Source: an uncultured Prevotellaceae bacterium | GTDB taxonomy: Bacteria > Bacteroidota > Bacteroidia > Bacteroidales > Bacteroidaceae | Reading direction: 5' to 3' | Assembly: GCA_902800495.1 (NCBI GenBank) | Contig: CADCET010000014.1 | Location: 1 to 61,891, forward strand | Length of the DNA: 61,891 bases | Shown: one piece after another, positions 1 through 5,691 of the stretch | How the letters are laid out: each line of letters begins with the position of its first letter | How positions within the stretch are numbered: position 1 is the first letter of the stretch | The notes under the pieces: generated by a model | What the model was told of the DNA's origin: nothing | The model's input: the letters and a program-made list of their open reading frames with translations, nothing else | The model's database searches: none | Translations under genes and position numbers: made by a program

Positions 1-77
1 TTCTCGCCCTGGGCGTTCGTCCATTCTCTTTCGGTCAGCACGCCCTGGCTGACCACCTTGATTGCTTTCTTTTCCAT
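1..77 (-). CDS. Truncated hypothetical protein, N-terminal 25 codons
   Basis: A leftward reading frame starts with ATG at 77 and runs off the window edge. A good Shine-Dalgarno stretch (AAAGGAAA) lies a few bases upstream. The visible protein starts MEKKAIKVVSQGVLTEREW, hydrophilic, with no signal peptide. I do not recognise a family from 25 residues. It lies on the same strand as the phage-type antirepressor downstream, separated from it by about 330 bp of repeats, so it probably belongs to the same accessory region. The call as a real gene rests on the ribosome-binding site and codon use only. Confidence 0.5.
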   Translation of the reverse strand, partial: MEKKAIKVVSQGVLTEREWTNAQGE

Positions 78-409
78 AGTTATTTCCTTTCTTTTATTAA
101 TTGTGATTTTTTTCTACAACAGATTGCACAGATTACACAGATTATGGCTGCGCGTTGTCGTGCTATTGCACAGATTTATTATGGATTATTGCGACTAAAG
201 TCGCTGATTGATAGGCGAAGCCAATCTGTTTAATCATAAACAATCGTGGCTTTAGCCACTCTAATCTGTTTAATCTGTTGCGCTCGGCTTTGCCGCTTGG
301 CTCGTCCAAGAATCTGTGGTCGTTATAAACATAGAAAATTCGTTCAATTCGTTAAATTACTGCGAGCACTCGTGGGTCTTCGACAAATCTCGTGGTCGTT
401 ATAAATTGT
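78..409. repeat. Repeat-rich intergenic region without a gene
   Basis: No convincing gene. The stretch is made of short imperfect repeats around 'aatctgtttaatctgtt', 'cacagatta', 'gtggtcgttataaa' and 'ttcgttaaatta', plus small hairpin cores such as cggctttgccg near 286-296. The part at 355-404 matches 55981-56030 with one mismatch in 50 bases. This is the same repeat style as the region after tRNA-Arg near the other end of the window. Confidence 0.75.
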
Positions 410-1150
410 TTAATGTTCAATGTTAATAAACACGTCCAGCTGCACGCTCACACCGTTATGAGCCTGTTGCAGCCTCCGTTCCAGATGCCTCACACCCTCG
501 GGCGTCCACACCAGGTAGGAGCGATGCTTGCGCTCGCCCATCAGCGAGTAGTACACGAAGTGGCGTTCCTCAGCCAGTTGCAGCCCCTCCAGCTCCTTCG
601 CCAGATGCCAGCTGCCGCCCCGGCGGTACTGCACGCCCATCGTCTTCAGCAGGTTGTTGAACGACTGAACGTCCATGCCCCACGAGCGGGCCACCTCCGT
701 CGCCGTCAGACAGCCCATGCACGGCGCGTTCACCAGCCGTATGGTGCTTCCCACGATCTTGTCGGCCAGTGCCAGAATCTCTTCGTTGGTCAGCGTGTGG
801 CCGTCGGCATCGTGTGTCGGGATGTAGCCGTCCGTCTTGCGAATCTGCGGCAGCACCTCCGCCGTCACCCACCGCTTGAAAGCCTTCGCCTGGGGAAGCT
901 TCGACGAAAGGATGAGGGAGTAAAGGCCGGACTCGTTGATTACGATAGCCCGAGTCTCATAGGCAGGCTCCCGAATTGGGAGGGTGCTTTTATCCTCGTC
1001 GTCAACATGCTGCTGAATAGCTTTCGAAGTGTTCTTATATCCCAAAGCCTTCGCCACGTCCTTTCCGACAAACAGCGGTTCGCCCCGCTCGTCCGTCATT
1101 GTCCGGATTTCTCCGAACAACTCATTCTTGAATACTTGAATTTCTTTCAT
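410..1150 (-). CDS. Phage-type antirepressor with BRO-N domain
   Basis: A 246-residue protein starting at ATG 1150. Residues about 1-105 fit a BRO-N domain: it opens MKEIQVFKNELFGEIRTM, followed by 'LFVGKDVAKALGYKNTSKAI', the 'INESGLYSLILSSKLPQAK' core and 'FKRWVTAEVLPQIRKTDGYI'. Residues about 130-240 look like the ANT/KilAC-type C-terminal domain of phage antirepressors. Such proteins usually act on a phage or element repressor and help control lysogeny or element excision. Here no integrase or structural phage gene is visible, so it may be an orphan or part of an element that continues left of the window. A TAnnTTTG -7 element lies at 1249-1256, giving a leader of about 100 nt. Family call is firm; the target is unknown. 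Confidence 0.85.
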   Translation of the reverse strand: MKEIQVFKNELFGEIRTMTDERGEPLFVGKDVAKALGYKNTSKAIQQHVDDEDKSTLPIREPAYETRAIVINESGLYSLILSSKLPQAKAFKRWVTAEVLPQIRKTDGYIPTHDADGHTLTNEEILALADKIVGSTIRLVNAPCMGCLTATEVARSWGMDVQSFNNLLKTMGVQYRRGGSWHLAKELEGLQLAEERHFVYYSLMGERKHRSYLVWTPEGVRHLERRLQQAHNGVSVQLDVFINIEH

Positions 1151-1248
1151 AAGCTTATAGATTTAAATGAATAATGTACGTGTGTGTATGTGTGATTGTA
1201 GCAATAAGTCAAAGAACACTGTCAGCTCCGTTTCCGTTGCTGACAGTG

Positions 1249-1256
1249 CAAAATTA
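1249..1256 (-). promoter_or_regulatory. Putative -7 promoter element for the antirepressor
   Basis: Reads TAATTTTG on the minus strand, matching the Bacteroidota TAnnTTTG element. A TTTG is found 23 bp upstream (minus strand, 1280-1283), slightly wider than the usual 19-21 bp. Confidence 0.4.
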
Positions 1257-1295
1257 GAGAGAATAAAAAAGGTACGATTCAAATTACTTTGCATC

Positions 1296-1336
1296 GTAAA
1301 TTACAAAGTAAATTACGCTATCTCCATAGTAAATTA
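1296..1336. repeat. Three GTAAATTA direct repeats upstream of the antirepressor
   Basis: GTAAATTA occurs at 1296-1303, 1308-1315 and 1329-1336, with a related AAATTAC at 1281-1287. The array lies between the 3' end of the 151-codon gene and the antirepressor promoter, where an operator or iteron would be expected. Role inferred from position only. Confidence 0.4.
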
Positions 1337-1789
1337 TACTATTCCGAGCGCCATCAAGAGCCTTTCTGCTATCATTTTCTGACGAGAGAAGACCCTGTCG
1401 CCCTTCTTGGCGCAGAACACCTTCCACTGGCTATAGGGCTTCTGCAAAATGCCATTCGCTGCCAGCGGCTTCTGTACTGACTGGTAGTCGATGGTGAAAC
1501 AGATCTCTGTGCCACGCATCAGCTGACTGATCCTGCTACAGAATGCAGCCACCTCTTCCGGGAACCCATAGTAATCCACCAGTATGCGATAGATGGCCAC
1601 CCATTGAGACCTCACCGAGAAGAAAGGCATCACACCAAGGATAGCCTCCCTGATCTCATCGTCGCTCAGCAGCCAGCGCTCCTGCTGCGTATCCTCCTCA
1701 ATGATTACAATACCCGGCACCAGCTTCTGCAACTGACGTACCAACTCCTTTACTTCGGGCTTGTCACCCTTCTCCAATATAACCCTCAT
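1334..1789 (-). CDS. Hypothetical protein, 151 aa
   Basis: I do not recognise this protein with confidence. I start it at ATG 1789; the frame can be extended three codons to a TTG but GGAAG just upstream of the ATG looks like its ribosome-binding site. The protein is soluble, with no signal peptide or membrane segment. The N-terminal third is acidic; the middle has a helical segment containing 'YRILVDYYGFPEEVAAFC', and the C-terminal third is basic and ends in 'RLLMALGIV'. A TACCTTTG element at 1910-1917 is a likely promoter. Together with the coiled-coil gene upstream and the antirepressor downstream it forms a leftward accessory group. Confidence 0.6.
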   Translation of the reverse strand: MRVILEKGDKPEVKELVRQLQKLVPGIVIIEEDTQQERWLLSDDEIREAILGVMPFFSVRSQWVAIYRILVDYYGFPEEVAAFCSRISQLMRGTEICFTIDYQSVQKPLAANGILQKPYSQWKVFCAKKGDRVFSRQKMIAERLLMALGIV

Positions 1790-1909
1790 TTCTTCCAACT
1801 TTACCAGAGAGTTGGGAGTAATCTTGGGCTGCCCGGTGCTCCTCGCAGAAACGTAGCTACATTACGAAAGATGCACCACAACTGCCGACTCCTGCGACAA
1901 GTTGCGGTG

Positions 1910-1917
1910 CAAAGGTA
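1910..1917 (-). promoter_or_regulatory. Putative -7 promoter element
   Basis: TACCTTTG on the minus strand, about 120 bp upstream of the ATG at 1789. Matches the Bacteroidota TAnnTTTG consensus; no clear TTTG at -33 was seen. Confidence 0.4.
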
Positions 1918-1993
1918 ATGTATATAAGATAAGGTAGTATCAGGTAAGGACTTACTTCTTTCTCGGGTAAGGGGTTACTTTCTGATCAGGGTA

Positions 1994-2599
1994 TCAGCCG
2001 GCAAACTTGTTTTCCAGCATATATTCTGCTAGCTCCGGCATGTCTTCCTTCAGCGGTACGGCGATGGCCTTGATTTCCTCATCGCTATAGGTGTCGCAGA
2101 GACTCTGCCCCAGTGTGTTGTGCGACGATCCCGTCATCTTGCTGAAGAGCTTCGCTATGCTCTTCTTGTTCTTTGGCACCACCAGTGCCTTGCGGCATAA
2201 TGCCAGTGCGATGATGGCAATCTGCCTCACCTTATATTTCCTCATGCTGGGCTTCTCCTGCATCATCTCCTTCAGCAAGTCACGCTCGTGCTGAGTCTTC
2301 TTCAGTTCCTCCATCGCCTCTTCATACCGGGTTTGCCATACCGCCACACAGGCATCAGCATGTTCGTAAAGGCTGTTCAGACGCTCTATCTCCGCATTGT
2401 TCTCGTCGATACATATCTGGTCAGCCTTAGCCTTCTCCACCAGTTCTGTGACGGTTCCCTTCAGGCTGGCTATCTCACTTCTGAGTTCCCTGATGGTTTC
2501 CCTGCTTTTTCTCTTGCCGGCAATCGTATTGTCATCTTCTTTCGGTTCTGGTAAGGCCTTACCTAACCCTTCCCTTTGTAGTAGTAAATCTGCTTTCAT
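1994..2599 (-). CDS. Coiled-coil hypothetical protein, 201 aa
   Basis: A 201-residue protein from ATG 2599. Residues 1-30 are polar. Residues about 32-110 have the heptad pattern of a long coiled coil, rich in Glu, Lys and Leu. Residues about 115-201 form a basic then acidic C-terminal domain containing 'KVRQIAIIALALCRKAL', 'KKSIAKLFSKMTGSS' and 'CDTYSDEEIKAIA'. No catalytic motif is visible. The architecture suggests an oligomeric adaptor or DNA/RNA-associated protein, but this is inference. It is the first gene of the leftward accessory group; a TACCTTTG element at 2801-2808 would give a leader of about 195 nt. I do not assign a function. Confidence 0.65.
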   Translation of the reverse strand: MKADLLLQREGLGKALPEPKEDDNTIAGKRKSRETIRELRSEIASLKGTVTELVEKAKADQICIDENNAEIERLNSLYEHADACVAVWQTRYEEAMEELKKTQHERDLLKEMMQEKPSMRKYKVRQIAIIALALCRKALVVPKNKKSIAKLFSKMTGSSHNTLGQSLCDTYSDEEIKAIAVPLKEDMPELAEYMLENKFAG

Positions 2600-3170
2600 C
2601 CTAATTCATGGCTGTTTTAATAAATGAATGACTGTCCTTTATATAGATTTCAAGCGGGCGATAACAGAGCAAAAAAACAGACAGAAGCGTTGGCACACCC
2701 CTGACAATTAAGCCCTCCTTTTCCGCAACGAAATGAATGTTTTATATTTTCATAATGTATAATGCTTTATAGTGATGTTAGGTGATATATGTTAAGGCTG
2801 CAAAGGTAATAAAAATCCCAATTCTTCCAACAATAATACCGTTGAAAAAAATCGGGATTAAGATTTTTTAGATGTCCTATTTGGAGTTGTGATTCCGTTG
2901 GGGTTATGGGCATTCTAGGCACCGAATATAGCTTTTGACTCGTCTTAAAGTCCATTTCTCATTAATTTATCTAAATTTTCTGCCACTTTTCTTGCAAGTT
3001 TCAGTTTTCTTCATAACTTTGCACCGTAACACCCCGTTGTCCCTGCTTTCGCATACTTCGGGGTTAGTGTTTTTTATAGGGTATCGTCATCTAGTAATAG
3101 TGACCGTATCTGATTTCAAAGACATTCTTATTACGTATTGAAGTTTCCCACCCTTGTAACAGCCTTGGGT
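2600..3170. other. Gene-free stretch between accessory genes and a REP-like element
   Basis: No gene supported. It contains a leftward TACCTTTG at 2801-2808, which may serve the coiled-coil gene, and a rightward TAACTTTG at 3014-3021 followed by a small hairpin and T-run (listed separately). The remainder is AT-rich. Confidence 0.6.
3014..3080 (+). ncRNA. Candidate small RNA: promoter element plus terminator hairpin
   Basis: TAACTTTG at 3014-3021 matches the -7 element. About 10 bp later a hairpin starts with ACACCCCG and closes with CGGGGT...GTG, followed directly by a run of T at 3071-3076. This would give a transcript of roughly 50 nt. The promoter lacks a clear TTTG at -33, and no family is recognised, so this is a candidate only. 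Confidence 0.25.
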
Positions 3171-3171
3171 A

Positions 3172-3380
3172 TATGACGCTGAAAGCGTCTCCGCTCAATA
3201 GCCGAGGGTACGAGCGTAGCGAGTACCCCCGGATAACAGACGTTTGGATAACATCGACCCTAAAAGGGTCGCCCCTCTGTTCTATTGGGCGACCCTTTCA
3301 GGGTCGATGCGCCTCTTGTCGTTCTTTCCGCAGGTCGTTCCGACCTACGGCTATTGAAAGATGACGCTTTCAGCGTCGTC
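3172..3380. repeat. REP-like palindromic element
   Basis: A nested palindrome. The outer ends share GACGCTGAAAGCGTC in inverted orientation (near 3176-3190 and 3362-3376). The centre is a hairpin with 22-bp arms at 3253-3274 and 3287-3308 (21 of 22 matching) around a 12-base loop. The palindrome-in-palindrome layout resembles bacterial REP/BIME elements moved by Y1-type transposases; no transposase is encoded here. Open frames through it are short and have no ribosome-binding site. Confidence 0.75.
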
Positions 3381-3441
3381 AGCCCCACTTTCTTGCGTTA
3401 AAAATCGTTTATCTCTGGTGTTTCGGCTGTCGTTTACCAGC
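3380..3441. repeat. Dispersed repeat, copy 1
   Basis: 62 bases that recur at 5471-5532 with one difference; the central part (CCCCACTTTCTTGCGTTAAA and neighbours) also occurs at 4602-4633. In this copy the hairpin half of the element is missing, replaced by the edge of the REP-like palindrome. Confidence 0.85.
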
Positions 3442-3616
3442 AGCCCGGCCTCGTCCTTCACCTGAACGTACTCGTAGCCCTGACCCTGAAGCTGCTTGAT
3501 GAGCGACTTCTCCAGCGCCGCCTCACTCTGATAGCCCTCAGCCGGCTAGGCTCCACATCGTAGTGCGCCGCCACCGTCTGGTATTCCTGCTCTACTATGA
3601 TTTTGTAGTCGTCCAT
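3381..3616 (-). pseudogene. Remnant of a type I restriction R subunit (hsdR), 5' end
   Basis: From ATG 3616 the leftward frame encodes MDDYKIIVEQEYQTVAAHYD and then loses frame near 3550. In the next frame it continues 'EGYQSEAALEKSLIKQL', then 'QGQGYEYVQVKDEAGLLVND', which resembles the start of HsdR proteins ('SEAALE..LI..L...GYEY'). It is cut off at about 3435, where the downstream sequence becomes a repeat also found at 5472-5532. Only about 60 codons of a roughly 1000-codon gene remain, so it cannot be functional. A TAATTTTG element at 3650-3657 is probably its old promoter. Confidence 0.65.
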
Positions 3617-3638
3617 CGTGAATTCTTTGGGCTTTTTA

Positions 3639-3669
3639 TTTGTTTGTTTCAAAATTATGCTTATCTTTG
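3639..3669 (+). promoter_or_regulatory. Promoter of the PIN toxin-antitoxin pair
   Basis: TTTG at 3639-3642, a 19-bp gap, then TATCTTTG at 3662-3669: a textbook Bacteroidota promoter. It lies 22 bp upstream of the antitoxin ATG. A leftward TAATTTTG (3650-3657) for the hsdR remnant lies inside the same interval, so the two promoters overlap. Confidence 0.75.
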
Positions 3670-3690
3670 CAGCGAAAAAGTGTATTGATT

Positions 3691-3945
3691 ATGAATAATG
3701 TTCAACCAACGGTGTTCAACCCCGCCCAGCTCTATCTCCTCGGCGTGTTTTCCCATATCAAAAGCGACGAGGAACTGAACGACATCAAGCAGCTCGTAGC
3801 CGATTACTATGCTAAGCGGCTCGATAGCATGACTGAGAAAATGTGGCAGTCGGGCGAGCTTGACCAAAAGCGTCTTGACGAAATCAACGAGATGGATCTC
3901 CATGCTTGGCTGCGCGAACAAAAGGCTAAGGAGGAGGCCGAGTAA
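3691..3945 (+). CDS. Putative antitoxin of a PIN-family TA pair
   Basis: An 84-residue protein from ATG 3691, chosen because it follows a strong promoter by about 20 bp; the longer open frame upstream would include the promoter itself. The protein is acidic and helical, with 'NPAQLYLLGVFSHIKSDEEL' near the N-terminus and a charged tail 'LREQKAKEEAE'. It ends 6 bp before the PIN toxin gene. The order small acidic protein then PIN protein is the usual antitoxin-toxin arrangement. The family is not one I can name; the antitoxin role is inferred from position, size and charge. Confidence 0.7.
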   Translation: MNNVQPTVFNPAQLYLLGVFSHIKSDEELNDIKQLVADYYAKRLDSMTEKMWQSGELDQKRLDEINEMDLHAWLREQKAKEEAE

Positions 3946-3951
3946 GCGTAT

Positions 3952-4359
3952 ATGCGCATTGTCCTCGATACAAACAGTCTCGTGCAATGCGTTGGCCGTC
4001 ATAGTATTTACCGTGACGTTTGGCTCTCTGTGCTGAAGGGACTTAACACACTGTGCGTTTCTAACGAGATACTCTTCGAATACGAGGAAATTCTGAAACG
4101 ATTCTTTAGCCCCACTTTTGCAGAAGCTGTCATTGACGCCTTGATGCAAAGTAGGCATGTTGAACTGATTAATCCCACATATCGTTTCAACCTCATCGCG
4201 GCAGACCCTGATGACAACAAGTTCGTTGACTGCGCTATACAAGCCAACGCACGCTATATTGTAACCAATGACAATCACTATGAAGTGCTTCGGCACATTG
4301 ACTTCCCCAAGGTGGGCGTTATCAAGTTGATGGACTTCCTGCTGTTGATTCATGGGTAA
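3952..4359 (+). CDS. PIN-domain toxin (putative ribonuclease)
   Basis: A 135-residue protein with a PIN fold, most like the 'putative toxin-antitoxin system toxin component, PIN family' group. It starts MRIVLDTNSLV (first catalytic Asp), has 'EILFEYEEIL' with acidic residues in the middle, and ends with 'DPDDNKFVDCAIQANA' and 'YIVTNDNHY', the other acidic positions and the conserved TND. PIN toxins are Mg-dependent ribonucleases that cleave tRNA, rRNA or mRNA when their antitoxin is lost. All expected acidic residues are present, so it looks active. The specific RNA target cannot be read from the sequence. Confidence 0.85.
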   Translation: MRIVLDTNSLVQCVGRHSIYRDVWLSVLKGLNTLCVSNEILFEYEEILKRFFSPTFAEAVIDALMQSRHVELINPTYRFNLIAADPDDNKFVDCAIQANARYIVTNDNHYEVLRHIDFPKVGVIKLMDFLLLIHG

Positions 4360-4366
4360 TTGCACC

Positions 4367-4480
4367 TTACTCGAACGTTAATAGCCTGGTCGTTTCCTTT
4401 TCTAAATCTTTCAGGCAGGCATTATAGCCGTCGGCATAGGCTTTCTCGATTGCCGAAGTAATTGCATCTAAAGCTTTTCC
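4367..4480 (-). pseudogene. Short gene remnant without a start
   Basis: Leftward, a 37-codon open stretch encodes 'LDAITSAIEKAYADGYNACL' and then 'KDLEKETTRLL'. It looks protein-like but is preceded by an in-frame stop and contains no usable ATG. It probably is the 3' end of a lost small gene. Low confidence. Confidence 0.3.
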
Positions 4481-4578
4481 TTAAGGAAATAAAGTAAATT
4501 TCGCGCTTGTGATGGTGAGAGACATGGTAACGATAGAACGGTTTCTCTGTGTGCTGCACTATGAATGTGACATCAAAG

Positions 4579-4633
4579 AGAAGTGGGACTTCCCCAAAGG
4601 TCAGCCCCACTTTCTTGCGTTAAAAATCGTTTA
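4579..4633 (-). terminator. Dispersed repeat copy 2, terminator for the second PIN toxin
   Basis: On the minus strand it reads AAGTGGGGCTGACC...CCCACTTCT, a hairpin with AAGTGGG/CCCACTT arms followed by a pyrimidine-rich tail, immediately after the PIN toxin stop codon. Nearly identical to 5449-5503. Confidence 0.65.
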
Positions 4634-4639
4634 CTTGAA

Positions 4640-5059
4640 TCACTTTATCAAGTCATCTATCTGCTTCACGAAGTCAGCCGACGTGAAGTGCGGAATATCG
4701 GAGAAGTCGTAGTGTCGGCGGTCATTGGTCACAATATAGTCGCAGCCCGCAGTCTTGGCGCACTGGTATTGCAACATGTCCTCGAAGTCCTTTACAGGTT
4801 GGGATATGGCTGCTATAACCTCTTGTTTGCGCAGGTCGATAATCTCCACCACACCAGCCATCTGGTTTAGCGCGTCATACTTTTCCTCCTGTGTACGCCC
4901 CTTGATGATGTATGCCATGTTGGCGAAGGTGAGCGACGAGGCATACAACTGTACCTCGCCCGAAAATCCATAGGCAAAAATCTGCTCTGCATCGTCGGCT
5001 CCCGCGCGGTTGTCAAGGTAGTCAATCAGAATGTTCGTGTCAAGGAATAACCTTTTCAT
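4640..5059 (-). CDS. PIN-domain toxin, VapC-like
   Basis: A 139-residue protein of the PIN superfamily, distinct from the one at 3952. It starts MKRLFLDTNILIDYLDNR (first catalytic Asp), has 'SSLTFANMAYIIKG' in the position of the PIN_3 signature, 'DFEDMLQYQCA' with the central acidic residues, and 'DYIVTNDRRHYDFSDIP' near the end. Expected activity is metal-dependent RNA cleavage, held in check by the antitoxin encoded just upstream; the two genes overlap by 4 bp (ATGA), typical of translational coupling. It ends next to a repeat that forms its terminator. Confidence 0.88.
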   Translation of the reverse strand: MKRLFLDTNILIDYLDNRAGADDAEQIFAYGFSGEVQLYASSLTFANMAYIIKGRTQEEKYDALNQMAGVVEIIDLRKQEVIAAISQPVKDFEDMLQYQCAKTAGCDYIVTNDRRHYDFSDIPHFTSADFVKQIDDLIK

Positions 5060-5292
5060 CGCTCCATGATATGTGCTAAGTGTTCGTCTTGTGCAATCTC
5101 CTCTGCTGAGATGTTCACCATGCCACGCAGCCGCTTGAACTCGGCGGGCACTTGTCTCTTTGACTTCGGCTCCTTCATCAGCTCCGTGATGAACGTCACC
5201 ACAATCCGCTGCTCCTCAAGGCTCATTCCACGAATCAGCCCTACATACGGAGCCATGGGCGTTTCCTCGATTCTCTGTGCTAATGCTGTCAT
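5056..5292 (-). CDS. Antitoxin partner of the VapC-like PIN protein
   Basis: A 78-residue protein from ATG 5292 that overlaps the toxin start by 4 bp. It contains 'LIRGMSLEEQRIVVTFI' (helical, resembling the central helix of small Bacteroidota antitoxins), then a basic 'KEPKSKRQVPAEFKRLRG' and a C-terminal acidic part likely to wrap the toxin. A canonical promoter lies upstream (-7 at 5321-5328, -33 at 5349-5352). Such antitoxins usually autoregulate by binding their promoter; no obvious operator palindrome was seen. Confidence 0.8.
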   Translation of the reverse strand: MTALAQRIEETPMAPYVGLIRGMSLEEQRIVVTFITELMKEPKSKRQVPAEFKRLRGMVNISAEEIAQDEHLAHIMER

Positions 5293-5320
5293 AACCTATA
5301 TTGTTTTTACTACTCGCCTG

Positions 5321-5352
5321 CAAAGTTAAGAAAAAAACGCTTTTGTTCCAAA
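5321..5352 (-). promoter_or_regulatory. Promoter of the VapC-like TA pair
   Basis: On the minus strand TTTG (5349-5352), a 20-bp gap and TAACTTTG (5321-5328), 28 bp upstream of the antitoxin ATG. Confidence 0.7.
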
Positions 5353-5448
5353 CAAATGACGGAAAAATTATGAAATCAGTGTATAGATGTCAGGGGATTG
5401 ATGTCTGTGTATGTCAGGGAACATCCCCCTGTCATCTTAGATACAAAA

Positions 5449-5524
5449 GAAGTGGGACTTTCCCAAAGGTCAGCCCCACTTTCTTGCGTTAAAAATCGTT
5501 TATCTCTGATGTTTCGGCTGTCGT
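5449..5524 (-). terminator. Dispersed repeat copy 3, terminator after the 49-aa peptide gene
   Basis: The most complete copy of the repeat shared with 3380-3441 and 4579-4633. On the minus strand the stop codon at 5525-5527 is followed by the shared stretch and then an AAGTGGG/CCCACTT hairpin with TTCTTTT, a good intrinsic terminator. Confidence 0.7.
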
Positions 5525-5674
5525 TTACCAGCCTACCTCAACCCAATCTTCCTCGTTGTCGGGTATCTGCAACTGATTGTTCATGCCAAATTGATCGCTT
5601 CCAGCCAGAATCTGGCACTCGTTCTGCAACTTTACAACCTCCACAGAAGGCTTCATATATGTTTTCTTTGTCAT
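5525..5674 (-). CDS. 49-residue peptide with 'LAGS' motif
   Basis: A short gene with ATG at 5674 and a strong AGGAGG about 9 bp upstream. The product begins MTKKTYMKPSVEVVKLQNEC, continues QILAGSDQFG and ends in an acidic tail DNEEDWVEVGW. The pattern of a basic start, 'KP', an amphipathic stretch, 'C.ILAGS' and a variable polar tail is, as I recall, common in small uncharacterised Bacteroidales proteins; it resembles a leader-plus-core layout but no processing gene is adjacent. It starts 17 bp after the BspA-like gene stop and ends in a terminator, so the two are probably co-transcribed. Function unknown; that it is a gene is well supported by the ribosome-binding site. Confidence 0.7.
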   Translation of the reverse strand: MTKKTYMKPSVEVVKLQNECQILAGSDQFGMNNQLQIPDNEEDWVEVGW

Positions 5675-5691
5675 AGTCGTATCCTCCTTTC

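Noticed and set aside
1167-1480. Two short rightward frames between the antirepressor and the 151-codon gene
   Set aside because: They run through the promoter and GTAAATTA repeats and into the opposite strand of a better-supported gene.
2767-2955. 62-codon leftward frame in the gap
   Set aside because: No ribosome-binding site and it spans a likely promoter; AT-rich composition.
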